A stretch of DNA of 32,851 bases from Streptomyces silvae (GTDB lineage: Bacteria > Actinomycetota > Actinomycetes > Streptomycetales > Streptomycetaceae): the NCBI RefSeq assembly GCF_016745505.1, contig NZ_JAERUC010000129.1, positions 1 to 32,851 on the forward strand, written 5' to 3'. Positions 1 through 6,937 of the stretch are shown here, piece by piece. The first letter of the stretch is position 1; every line of letters starts with the position of its first letter. Under the pieces are notes generated by a model. It was given only the letters and a program-made list of their open reading frames with translations. It was not told where the DNA came from and did not search any database. The translations under genes were made by a program, and so were the position numbers.

Positions 1-78
1 CTGCCCGGTGGTGCCGCCCGGCCCCTGCCCGGTGGTGCCGTCCGGCCCCTGCCCGGTGGTGCCGTCCGGCCCCTGCCC
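1..78 (-). repeat. 24-bp tandem repeat inside the kinase ATP-lid coding sequence
   Basis: Three near-identical 24-bp units sit at 55-78, 31-54 and 7-30, with the next unit starting at 1-6 and cut by the edge. Each encodes Gly-Gln-Gly-Pro-Asp-Gly-Thr-Thr on the minus strand; the 7-30 unit has Gly for Asp. Because the period is a multiple of three, copy number can change without breaking the frame. Confidence 0.9.
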
Positions 79-1098
79 GTCGTCCGTCACGGTCACCGTC
101 AGCTCGGCCGGGGCGTACGCCAGCTCGACCGTCACGCGGCTCGCGCGGGCGTGTCTGACGACGTTCGTCAGCGCCTCCTGCACGATCCGGTAGACCGTCG
201 CCCCGGTGTCCGCGGGGAGCGTGCGAGGGCCTCCGGTCGCCACGTACGTGACCTCGATGCCGCCGGACCGCACCCGCTCCAGCAGGGCCGGCAGCTCCGC
301 CACCGAGGGCTGCGGAGCACGGGGTGACGGCATGTCCTGCGGGCCGTCCTCCCGCAGCACCCCCAGCATCCGGCGCAGCTGCACCATCGCGTCCCTGCCG
401 GTCTCCGAGATCGCGTCGAAGGCCGCCTCCGCCCGTTCCGGCGCCGTGCGCACGGCCACCGGGCCTGCCTCCGCCTGCACGACCATCAGGCTCACCGCGT
501 GGGAGAGGATGTCATGCATCTCGCGGGCGATCCTGGCCCGTTCCCGCGCCGCCGCCCGCTCGGCCTCGATCCGCCGGGTCAGCTCCAGCTGACGCGCCCG
601 GTCCTCCACCGCCCGAACGTACGCCTTGCGGGTGTCCGTGAACCGCCCGAAGGCGTACGCGGCGGCGAACACGAAGAGCGAGAAGAGCAGCTCCCTCGCC
701 TCACCCGTGTTCCATGCCACCGAGGGGAACACCGCGGCCGCCACCAGCACGGCGATCACCAGCCGCCGCCGGGGAGGGGACAGCTCGGCCACCGTGTAGA
801 ACGCCACCAGCCCGGTGTACGGCAGCGGCTGTCCCGGACCGTCCACGGTGAACCTGTAGAGCGCGCCCGTCGCGAGCACCACCAGCAGCACGGCCACGGG
901 TGCCCGACGGCGGGCCACCAGCGGCAGCACGGTCAGTGTCGTCAGCCCGTACGCCGTCCAGGTGGCCGGCGGCAGACCGGCCGAGCGGGGCACCACGAAC
1001 GGCATGGTCACCGCGGCCTGCACCAGCAGTGCCACGCCGATGTCGGTGGCCCGGTCCGTACGCGGGACCCACCGCGTCCCGGGCCAGGATCTCCGCAT
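1..1098 (-). CDS. Two-component sensor histidine kinase (partial, C-terminus off the left edge)
   Basis: Membrane sensor kinase that would phosphorylate a response regulator, presumably encoded just left of the window. 366 residues are visible. About six hydrophobic segments lie in residues 19-151 with no large extracellular domain, as in NarL/DesK-type kinases (HisKA_3). The phosphoacceptor motif AREMHDILSH puts the histidine at residue 195. An N-box (QEALTNVVRHA) follows near residues 315-325 and the DDGQG box at 339-343. Right after DDGQG the protein runs into at least three copies of an eight-residue repeat (GQGPDGTT) that continue out of the window; normally a short glycine-rich ATP lid leading to GhGLxGMRER would be here. 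The ATG at 1098-1096 overlaps the upstream methyltransferase stop as TGATG, so translation is probably coupled. The ligand is unknown. The family call is firm; the intact C-terminus cannot be checked here. Confidence 0.9.
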   Translation of the reverse strand, partial: MRRSWPGTRWVPRTDRATDIGVALLVQAAVTMPFVVPRSAGLPPATWTAYGLTTLTVLPLVARRRAPVAVLLVVLATGALYRFTVDGPGQPLPYTGLVAFYTVAELSPPRRRLVIAVLVAAAVFPSVAWNTGEARELLFSLFVFAAAYAFGRFTDTRKAYVRAVEDRARQLELTRRIEAERAAARERARIAREMHDILSHAVSLMVVQAEAGPVAVRTAPERAEAAFDAISETGRDAMVQLRRMLGVLREDGPQDMPSPRAPQPSVAELPALLERVRSGGIEVTYVATGGPRTLPADTGATVYRIVQEALTNVVRHARASRVTVELAYAPAELTVTVTDDGQGPDGTTGQGPDGTTGQGPGGTTGQ

Positions 1099-1898
1099 CA
1101 GGGCTTCCGGCCCACCGCGCCGAACTGGGCGACCTCGGGCCCCGAGGCCCCCGCCCGCCAGCGCGAGCAGGACACGATGCCCGGCTCCAGGAGGTCCAGC
1201 CCGTCCAGGAACGACGCGAACTCGGCACGGCTGCGGGCGGTGATCGGCGGGGTGGCGTTCTCGTTCCAGAAGTGCATCGCGGCCTCGTTGCCCTCACCGC
1301 CCAGCTCCAGCGTGGGATGGGTGAGCACCAGATGGCTGCCGGGCGGCAGGGCGTCCATCAGCGTCGTCACGATGCCCCGCGCCTCACCCGTGTCCAGGAC
1401 GAAGTTGAGGATGCCCAGCATCATCACCGCGACCGGGCGCCGCAGGTCGAGGGTGTGCCCGGCGGCGCGCAGGATCCGCTCCGGGTCCCGGGCGTCCGCG
1501 TCGATGTACTCGGTGGCGCCCTCGGGCGAGCTGCTGAGCAGGGAGCGCGCGTGTGCCAGGACGATCGGGTCGTTGTCGACATAGACGACGCGTGCGTCGG
1601 GCGCGGTGTGCTGGGCCACCTCGTGGGTGTTGTCCACGGTCGGCAGTCCGGTGCCTATGTCCAGGAACTGGCCGACCCCCGCGTCACCGGCCAGATGCCG
1701 CACCACCCGCCCCAGGAACGCCCGGTCGGCGCGGGCCACCTCTCCGATGCTCGGATACAGGCCGGTCACCCGGTCGCCCACCACACGGTCCACGGAGTAG
1801 TTGTCACGGCCGCCGAGCCAGTAGTTCCACACCCGGGCGTTGTGGGCGATGTCGGCACGGACACGGGAGGGCGCGGTGCGGGGGCCGGGCTCGGTCAC
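1098..1898 (-). CDS. SAM-dependent methyltransferase, SAV2177 family (DUF574/Methyltransf_19)
   Basis: Probable cytosolic S-adenosylmethionine methyltransferase of an actinomycete-expanded family whose substrates are unknown. The family hallmarks are present: N-terminal HNARVWNYWLGGRDNY, the SAM-binding loop FLDIGTGLPT, VVYVDNDPIVLAHAR (acidic residues for the ribose), then YIDADARDP and the long C-terminal half typical of the group. The reading frame is open to a GTG at 1916, but that codon has no ribosome binding site. The GTG at 1898 is preceded by CTGGAGCAGAC and gives 266 residues, so I chose it. The stop overlaps the histidine-kinase start (TGATG), and 51 bases separate it from the phosphodiesterase gene upstream. 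Coupling of this family to a histidine kinase is a clue to function but proves nothing. Confidence 0.9.
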   Translation of the reverse strand: MTEPGPRTAPSRVRADIAHNARVWNYWLGGRDNYSVDRVVGDRVTGLYPSIGEVARADRAFLGRVVRHLAGDAGVGQFLDIGTGLPTVDNTHEVAQHTAPDARVVYVDNDPIVLAHARSLLSSSPEGATEYIDADARDPERILRAAGHTLDLRRPVAVMMLGILNFVLDTGEARGIVTTLMDALPPGSHLVLTHPTLELGGEGNEAAMHFWNENATPPITARSRAEFASFLDGLDLLEPGIVSCSRWRAGASGPEVAQFGAVGRKP

Positions 1899-1949
1899 GT
1901 CTGCTCCAGGGATCACGGACGGTACGGACCGCCCATGATGCCGGACCGA

Positions 1950-2681
1950 TCAAGAGGCCCCGGAGGAAGGGGAGTTCGCCAGCTGGACCCGGAGCGCGTC
2001 GATCCGGTTGGTGGTGATCGAGTCGGCGCCGTACGCGATCAGCCGTCGCATGGTGCGCCGGGTGTCCGCCGTCCAGGTGGAGACCAGCAGCCCGTCGGAG
2101 TGGACCCGGTCGGCCAAGTCGCGGCTCAGCAGCCCGAAGCGGTAGTTCAGCCAGCGCGGACGCACCGCGTCGAGCAGGACGGCGCGCGGAGGGGCGAGGG
2201 TGGTCCAGGTCAGCGCGATCTCGGCGGACGGATCGGCCGCGCGCACCTTCAGCATCGCGTGGGTGTCCGCGCAGTAGTACGCGCGCTCGCGCGCCCCGCA
2301 CTCCCGCACCACCCCCACGGTCTCCCGTACGGACGTGTCGGTCGCGCCGGGCAGGTCGATCATGACCCGGCGGTCGCCGGCGGCGGACAGTGCCGCACGC
2401 AGGGTGGGCACGCCGCCGCCGGTCCTCTCCTCCAACTCCCGGTGGTCCAGCCGGTCGATGCGGACGTCGTGGCCCCACAGCCGCTCCAGCGTGGCGTCGT
2501 GGAGCAGCACGGGCACCCTGTCCCGGGTGAGGCGGACGTCGATCTCGACGGCGTCCGCTCCCTGCTCCACGGCGGAGCGGATCGAGGGGAGCGTGTTCTC
2601 ACGGGCGCGGTAGGGATCGCCGCGGTGCGCCACGGCGGTGACAGTGGTGGTCATGGGACCATTGTGTCCGGCCGGGGTCAC
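1950..2681 (-). CDS. Glycerophosphodiester phosphodiesterase-like protein
   Basis: Member of the GDPD TIM-barrel family, which splits glycerophosphodiesters from phospholipid turnover into an alcohol and glycerol-3-phosphate. Visible motifs are AVAHRGDPYRARENT near residues 17-31 (catalytic His-Arg, metal Glu), DAVEIDV, and PVLLHDATLER with the second catalytic His. The usual EIK metal/substrate motif on the next strand reads MIDLPG here, so Glu is replaced by Asp and Lys by Pro, which could alter metal or substrate use. No signal peptide is visible, so it is likely cytosolic. The GTG at 2681 overlaps the adenosine deaminase stop (GTGA) and has GGAGG ten bases upstream inside add. The ATG at 2654 (M10) is an alternative start lacking a good ribosome binding site. 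It is probably cotranscribed with add. Confidence 0.85.
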   Translation of the reverse strand: MTPAGHNGPMTTTVTAVAHRGDPYRARENTLPSIRSAVEQGADAVEIDVRLTRDRVPVLLHDATLERLWGHDVRIDRLDHRELEERTGGGVPTLRAALSAAGDRRVMIDLPGATDTSVRETVGVVRECGARERAYYCADTHAMLKVRAADPSAEIALTWTTLAPPRAVLLDAVRPRWLNYRFGLLSRDLADRVHSDGLLVSTWTADTRRTMRRLIAYGADSITTNRIDALRVQLANSPSSGAS

Positions 2682-3712
2682 CGGCCCGGGGCCTCCAGCC
2701 AGTTCGTCGTGTACGTGTCGATCTCGGCGGCCAGCGTCCGCTTGCCGGCCGGGTCCAGGAAGGAGGCCTCCACGGCGTTCTTGGCCAGGTCGGCCACTCC
2801 GCGCTCGTCCAGGCCGAGCAGCCGGGCCGCGACTCCGTACTCGTTGTTGAGGTCGGTGCCGAACATGGGCGGGTCGTCACTGTTGACCGTGACGAGGACG
2901 CCGGCCTCGGCCATCTCCTTCATCGGGTGCCGGTCGAGGTCCGTGACCGCCCGGGTGGCGATGTTGGACGTGGGGCAGACCTCCAGGGCGATGCGGTGCT
3001 CGGCGAGGTGGGCCAGCAGCTCCGGATCCTGGGTGGAGCTGGTGCCGTGGCCGATGCGCTCGGCGCGCAGCGCGGTGAGCGCGTCCCAGACGGTCCCCGG
3101 GCCCGTGGTCTCCCCGGCGTGCGGGACGGAGTGCAGGCCCGCGGCGATGGCGCGGTCGAAGTACGGCTTGAACTGCGGGCGGTCCACCCCGATCTCGGGC
3201 CCGCCCAGGCCGAAGGAGACGAGCCCCTCCGGCCGCAGGTCGACGGCGAGCCGGGTCGTCTCCTCGGCGGCCTCCAGGCCGGCCTCGCCCGGGATGTCGA
3301 AGCACCAGCGCAGCACGGTGCCCAGCTCGGCCTCGGCCGCCTTGCGGGCGTCCTCGATGGCCTCCATGAAGCCCTGCTCCGGGATCCCCCTGCGGGTCGA
3401 GCTGAAGGGGGTAACGGTCAACTCCGCGTACCGGATGTTCTGACGTGCCATGTCCCGGGCGATCTCGAACGTCAGCAGCCGGACGTCCTCGGGGGTGCGG
3501 ATCAGGTCCACCACCGAGAGGTAGACGTCGATGAAGTGCCCGAAGTCGGTGAAGGTGAAGAAGTCCGACAGCGCCTCCGGATCCGTGGGGACCTTGGAGT
3601 CGGGGTGGTGGGCGGCCAGTTCGGCAACGATGCGGGGGGAGGCCGAACCGACGTGGTGCACGTGGAGCTCGGCCTTGGGCAGCCCCGCGATGAAGGGGTG
3701 CAGATCGTTCAT
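2678..3712 (-). CDS. add: Adenosine deaminase family protein
   Basis: Zinc hydrolase that deaminates adenosine (to inosine) or a related nucleoside in purine salvage. The open frame extends to 3847, but the ATG at 3712 has GGGAG six bases upstream and begins the conserved region, giving 344 residues. Metal and active-site motifs are HVHH (His17 and His19), HAGE near residue 205, RIGHG, PTSN and NSDDPPMFGTDL. The first motif reads HVHHVGSASP, whereas classical adenosine deaminases have HxHLxG, so this belongs to a distinct actinomycete clade and a substrate other than adenosine is possible (for example an aminodeoxyfutalosine-type nucleoside). It heads the minus-strand cluster and is divergent from the DUF4190 gene. 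Confidence 0.88.
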   Translation of the reverse strand: MNDLHPFIAGLPKAELHVHHVGSASPRIVAELAAHHPDSKVPTDPEALSDFFTFTDFGHFIDVYLSVVDLIRTPEDVRLLTFEIARDMARQNIRYAELTVTPFSSTRRGIPEQGFMEAIEDARKAAEAELGTVLRWCFDIPGEAGLEAAEETTRLAVDLRPEGLVSFGLGGPEIGVDRPQFKPYFDRAIAAGLHSVPHAGETTGPGTVWDALTALRAERIGHGTSSTQDPELLAHLAEHRIALEVCPTSNIATRAVTDLDRHPMKEMAEAGVLVTVNSDDPPMFGTDLNNEYGVAARLLGLDERGVADLAKNAVEASFLDPAGKRTLAAEIDTYTTNWLEAPGR

Positions 3713-3831
3713 CGGATACTCCCGGATCTCTGGTGTCAGGCCGGGCGCACCGGCTGCACCGATCATCGTAGGCGGGGCCCTGCGGCCCGATGCCGGGCCG
3801 TAGCATGGCGGGACCACGATGGGGGAGGCCC
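3713..3831. promoter_or_regulatory. Divergent intergenic region between add and the DUF4190 gene
   Basis: These 119 bases must carry both promoters. I see possible -10 elements: TAGCAT at 3801-3806 for the plus strand and TACGAT (minus strand, about 3765-3770) for add. No convincing -35 partner accompanies either, so the assignment is tentative. Confidence 0.35.
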
Positions 3832-4548
3832 ATGTCAGACAACACACAGCAGCCCGGGGGCGAGGGCGCGCGGCGCGATCCCTGGGCTCCGCCGGACAAC
3901 AGGGTCGAGCTGGGCAAGCAGCAGCAGCCCGCGGACGCGGTCCCGCCCGCCGTGCACGACCAGCCCACGGTCACCGCGATGCCGGGCGCCGACCCGTCCA
4001 CCGGGCCCATACCGTCCCAGGCCGGGTCCTTCGGCCCGCAGCAGCCCCCCGTACCCGCACCGCCGGTCGGGCCGAACGGGCCCGGGGACCCGGGGCAGTA
4101 CGGCTATCCGGCCGCTCCGGCCGCACCCTCCGCGGCGTACGGCTACCCGGCCGCTCCCGCCGCTCCCTCGGCCGCGTACGGCTACCCGGGATACCCCGGC
4201 TACGGCGGCCAGCAGGCCTGGGGCCCCGCACCCTCGAACGGGCTGGGGATCGCGGCGATGGTCCTCGGCATCATCGCCGTGGTCGGCTTCTGCATGTGGG
4301 GACTGGGTATCGTCCTCGGCATCCTCGCCCTGATCTTCGGCATCATCGGCCGCGGCCGTGCCAAGCGGGGCGAGGCGACCAACGGCGGCATGGCGCTCGC
4401 CGGGATCATCCTGGGCTCGGTCTCGATCGTCATCAGCGCGGTCTTCCTCGGATTCCTGATCTGGGCCATCGCCAACGAGGAATCGGGCAGCACCTACGAC
4501 TACGACGACCCCTACTCCTCGTCGCTGGTCGTCGGCGCCTCCCGCTGA
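3832..4548 (+). CDS. DUF4190 domain-containing membrane protein
   Basis: Membrane protein of unknown function, 238 residues. The N-terminal ~135 residues are disordered and rich in Pro, Gln, Ala and Tyr. They include two copies of a 13-residue unit (YGYPAAPAAPSAA) and then YGYPGYPGYG, a low-complexity head common in streptomycete membrane proteins. Then come the two hydrophobic hairpin segments of DUF4190 (about 142-172 and 186-213), separated by the basic-polar GRGRAKRGEATNGG turn, and a short acidic, Tyr-rich tail. The ATG at 3832 has GGGGGAGG just upstream; an in-frame ATG at 3790 lacks a site. The gene is monocistronic: divergent from add and convergent with the NADAR gene across a strong terminator. 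Confidence 0.88.
   Translation: MSDNTQQPGGEGARRDPWAPPDNRVELGKQQQPADAVPPAVHDQPTVTAMPGADPSTGPIPSQAGSFGPQQPPVPAPPVGPNGPGDPGQYGYPAAPAAPSAAYGYPAAPAAPSAAYGYPGYPGYGGQQAWGPAPSNGLGIAAMVLGIIAVVGFCMWGLGIVLGILALIFGIIGRGRAKRGEATNGGMALAGIILGSVSIVISAVFLGFLIWAIANEESGSTYDYDDPYSSSLVVGASR
4099..4176 (+). repeat. Two 39-bp tandem repeats coding for a YGYPAAP unit
   Basis: Units at 4099-4137 and 4138-4176 encode the same 13 residues with a few synonymous differences. A third partial unit (TACGGCTACCCG) follows. They form a low-complexity, probably flexible region of the DUF4190 protein. Confidence 0.85.
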
Positions 4549-4565
4549 CCCCTCCGTGACCGGCC

Positions 4566-4612
4566 GCCCGTGGCCGGGCCGGGGGCCGAGCGCCCCGGGC
4601 CCGGCCACGGGC
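4566..4612. terminator. Bidirectional terminator between convergent genes
   Basis: Perfect inverted repeat: CCCGTGGCCGGGCC at 4567-4580 pairs with GGCCCGGCCACGGG at 4598-4611, and one more G-C pair lies outside. Inside the loop GGGGC and GCCCC can extend the stem past one mismatch. It fills the 68-base gap between the DUF4190 stop and the NADAR stop. There is no U-tract, as is common for streptomycete terminators. Confidence 0.8.
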
Positions 4613-4616
4613 CGTG

Positions 4617-5171
4617 TCACCCCGCGCGCAACCGCGTGCGCGCCTCCATGAGCGCGAAGCCCAGCAGATTCAGCCCTCGCCAGGAAGCGGGGTCCGCGGT
4701 CCGCGGATCGTCCTTGGCGAGCCCGATGCCCCATATCCGGTCCACCGGGCTGGCCTCGACGAGCACGCGCTCCCCGGTGTCCAGCAAGTACGCCCGCAGC
4801 GCCGGGTCCTGGCCGAACTTGTGCACGCTGCCCTCGACGACCAGGGCGAACCGCTCCCGCACCCACGCGGTGTCGTCGAAGTCCCTGACCAGCCGGCCGA
4901 CCTTCTTCGCCGCCGCCGGGGTGCGCGCCACCACCGCTTCGGCCTCCGCCTCCGCGTCCCCGAAGAGCCGCGCCTTGCCGGCCATCATCCAGTGCTCGGC
5001 CGACGCGTAGGTCACCTCGCCGACCGTGAACGGCGCCGGCCACCACTGACTGAGACAGCTCTCCCCGAGCCTGCCGTCCGGCCGGGGTCGATGTCCCCAG
5101 AACGGCAGGTACTTCACGTTCTCCCCGCGTGCCGTGCGCGCCAGGAGTGCGTCCATGTGTTCCTGTCCCAT
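4617..5171 (-). CDS. NADAR family protein (YbiA/RibX-like N-glycosidase)
   Basis: Likely an N-glycosidase of the NADAR fold. Characterised relatives act on toxic riboflavin-pathway intermediates, and others on ADP-ribosyl or NAD-derived substrates. Visible hallmarks are KYLPFWGHRP, the SQWWPAPF segment, YASAEHWMMAGKARLFGD (conserved Glu-His-Trp), then SVHKFGQDP and DRIWGIGL (Trp-Gly-Ile-Gly). The frame is open to 5321. I chose ATG 5171 (184 residues); ATG 5156, five codons in, has AGGA at proper spacing and is an equal candidate. A CAGACT box eight bases before 5171 could be a -10 for a leaderless message. It is divergent from the polyamine operon and converges on DUF4190. Its substrate cannot be told from the sequence. 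Confidence 0.87.
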   Translation of the reverse strand: MGQEHMDALLARTARGENVKYLPFWGHRPRPDGRLGESCLSQWWPAPFTVGEVTYASAEHWMMAGKARLFGDAEAEAEAVVARTPAAAKKVGRLVRDFDDTAWVRERFALVVEGSVHKFGQDPALRAYLLDTGERVLVEASPVDRIWGIGLAKDDPRTADPASWRGLNLLGFALMEARTRLRAG

Positions 5172-5374
5172 GGCAGCCGAGTCTGGCATCCGCCACTGAC
5201 AGCCGGTACAGGGATTTCCGTACGCACGAGACACATCGTCGACAGATTCCGTCGCGTAACCAAAAGGAAACAACGGAATCACTTGTTGGTGGAGGTCCCC
5301 TCTGTCAGGATCGGCACTCAATTCGACAAGAAGCTACGCCGCCCCTGGTCACGGGGGCAGCGGAGGAGAACGTC
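5172..5374. promoter_or_regulatory. Control region of the polyamine operon with an inverted repeat
   Basis: This 203-base divergent region is noticeably richer in A and T than its surroundings. It holds a perfect 8-bp inverted repeat, GATTCCGT at 5245-5252 and ACGGAATC at 5273-5280 (arm centres 28 bases apart, close to helical phasing). That is a candidate regulator site for the aldehyde dehydrogenase operon, the NADAR gene or both. No clear -35/-10 pair was found. Confidence 0.4.
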
Positions 5375-6889
5375 ATGGGCAACGGTTTCCAGGTGCAGGA
5401 CCGCTTCGCCGCGGGTGCGCAGTACATCGGCGGCCGGCTGCGCCCCGGCACATCGGGACGCCACCAGGACGTGGTGGACCCGGCGACGGGCGCCACGGTC
5501 CTGCGCTACGAGCTCGCGGGGACCGACGACGTCGATGCCGCCGTGGCCGCCGCCCGCGAGGCGTTCCCCGGCTGGTCCGGGCTCACCCCGGCCGAACGCT
5601 CCGAGGCCCTGCACCGCTTCGCCGCCGTACTCGCCGCGCGGGCCGAGGACCTCGCGTACGCCGAATCCCTCCAGTGCGGCAAGCCGCTCAAGCTCTCCAC
5701 CGAGTTCGACGTCCCCGGCACGGTCGACAACGCCTCGTTCTTCGCCGGGGCCGCCCGTCACCTCGAAGGGAAGGCGGCCGCCGAGTACAGCGGCGACCAC
5801 ACCTCCTACGTACGCCGCGAGGCGCTCGGTGTCATCGGCTCGATCGCGCCCTGGAACTACCCGCTCCAGATGGCCGCCTGGAAGATCCTCCCGGCGGTCG
5901 CGGCCGGCAACACCATCGTGCTGAAGCCGGCCGAGATCACCCCGCTGACCTCGCTGATGTTCGCGCAGGCGGCCACGGAGGCCGGCATCCCCGACGGTGT
6001 GATCAACATCGTCTCCGGCGCCGGACGGGACGCCGGCGAGCACCTCGTGAGCCATCCCGACGTCGTGATGACCTCCTTCACCGGCTCCACCGCCGTCGGC
6101 AAGCGGGTCGCCGAGCTCGCCACCGCGACCGTCAAGCGCCTGCACCTGGAACTCGGCGGCAAGGCGCCGTTCCTCGTGTTCGACGACGCCGATCTCGACG
6201 CCGCGGTCCAGGGAGCCGTCGCCGGAGCGCTCATCAACACCGGCCAGGACTGCACGGCTGCCACCCGCGCCTACGTCCAGCGCCCCCTCTACGACGCGTT
6301 CGTGAGCGGGGTCGCCGCCCTGATGGAGAGCGTGCGGCTCGGCGCCCCCTTCGGCCCGTCGACCGACATCGGACCGCTGATCAGCCATCAGCAGCGCGAC
6401 CGGGTCGCCGGATTCGTCGACCGTGCCCGCGCCTACGCCACCGTCGTCACCGGCGGCGAGGCCCCCGGGGGCGAGCTCGCCGACGGTGCCTACTACCGGC
6501 CGACCCTGATCACGGACGCCGCCCAGGACAGCGAGATCGTCAGCGCGGAGATCTTCGGCCCCGTCCTGGTGGTGCTGCCCTTCGACACCGACGACGAGGG
6601 CATCCGCCTCGCCAACGACACCCCGTACGGACTGGCCGCCTCCGCCTGGAGCACCGGGCTGTACCGGGCCAACCGCGCCACCCGTGAACTCAGGGCGGGC
6701 TGCGTGTGGATCAACGACCACATCCCGATCATCAGCGAGATGCCGCACGGCGGATACAAGGCCAGCGGCTACGGCAAGGACATGTCGTCGTACTCCTTCG
6801 AGGAGTACACGCAGGTCAAGCACGTCATGTACGACAACACCGCGGTGGCCGGGAAGGACTGGCACCGCACCGTCTTCGGGGACCGATAA
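5375..6889 (+). CDS. Aldehyde dehydrogenase, probably gamma-aminobutyraldehyde (or gamma-glutamyl-aminobutyraldehyde) dehydrogenase
   Basis: NAD(P)-dependent dehydrogenase, 504 residues, cytosolic, expected to oxidise the aminoaldehyde made from putrescine to GABA or its glutamyl form. The fold's motifs are all present: APWNYPLQMAAWKILPA, VLKPAEITP, FTGSTAVGKRVAELA, LELGGKAPF with general-base Glu259, GQDCTA with catalytic Cys293, and EIFGPVLVVLPF. Spacing of 34 residues between Glu and Cys is normal. The ATG at 5375 follows GGAGGAGAACGTC; the open frame upstream lacks family homology. It is the first gene of the operon, 48 bases before the binding-protein gene, and that context supports the polyamine assignment. 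Whether the route uses free or glutamylated intermediates (PatD-like or PuuC-like) is undecided. Confidence 0.93.
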   Translation: MGNGFQVQDRFAAGAQYIGGRLRPGTSGRHQDVVDPATGATVLRYELAGTDDVDAAVAAAREAFPGWSGLTPAERSEALHRFAAVLAARAEDLAYAESLQCGKPLKLSTEFDVPGTVDNASFFAGAARHLEGKAAAEYSGDHTSYVRREALGVIGSIAPWNYPLQMAAWKILPAVAAGNTIVLKPAEITPLTSLMFAQAATEAGIPDGVINIVSGAGRDAGEHLVSHPDVVMTSFTGSTAVGKRVAELATATVKRLHLELGGKAPFLVFDDADLDAAVQGAVAGALINTGQDCTAATRAYVQRPLYDAFVSGVAALMESVRLGAPFGPSTDIGPLISHQQRDRVAGFVDRARAYATVVTGGEAPGGELADGAYYRPTLITDAAQDSEIVSAEIFGPVLVVLPFDTDDEGIRLANDTPYGLAASAWSTGLYRANRATRELRAGCVWINDHIPIISEMPHGGYKASGYGKDMSSYSFEEYTQVKHVMYDNTAVAGKDWHRTVFGDR

Positions 6890-6937
6890 CAGCGGCCGCC
6901 GGCCGGCGGCCCCACCCACCCGGAAGGGCACACGCGT

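Noticed and set aside
1..78. Direct repeats considered as the end of a CRISPR array
   Set aside because: The units are contiguous without spacers, 24 bp long, in frame and encode part of the kinase.
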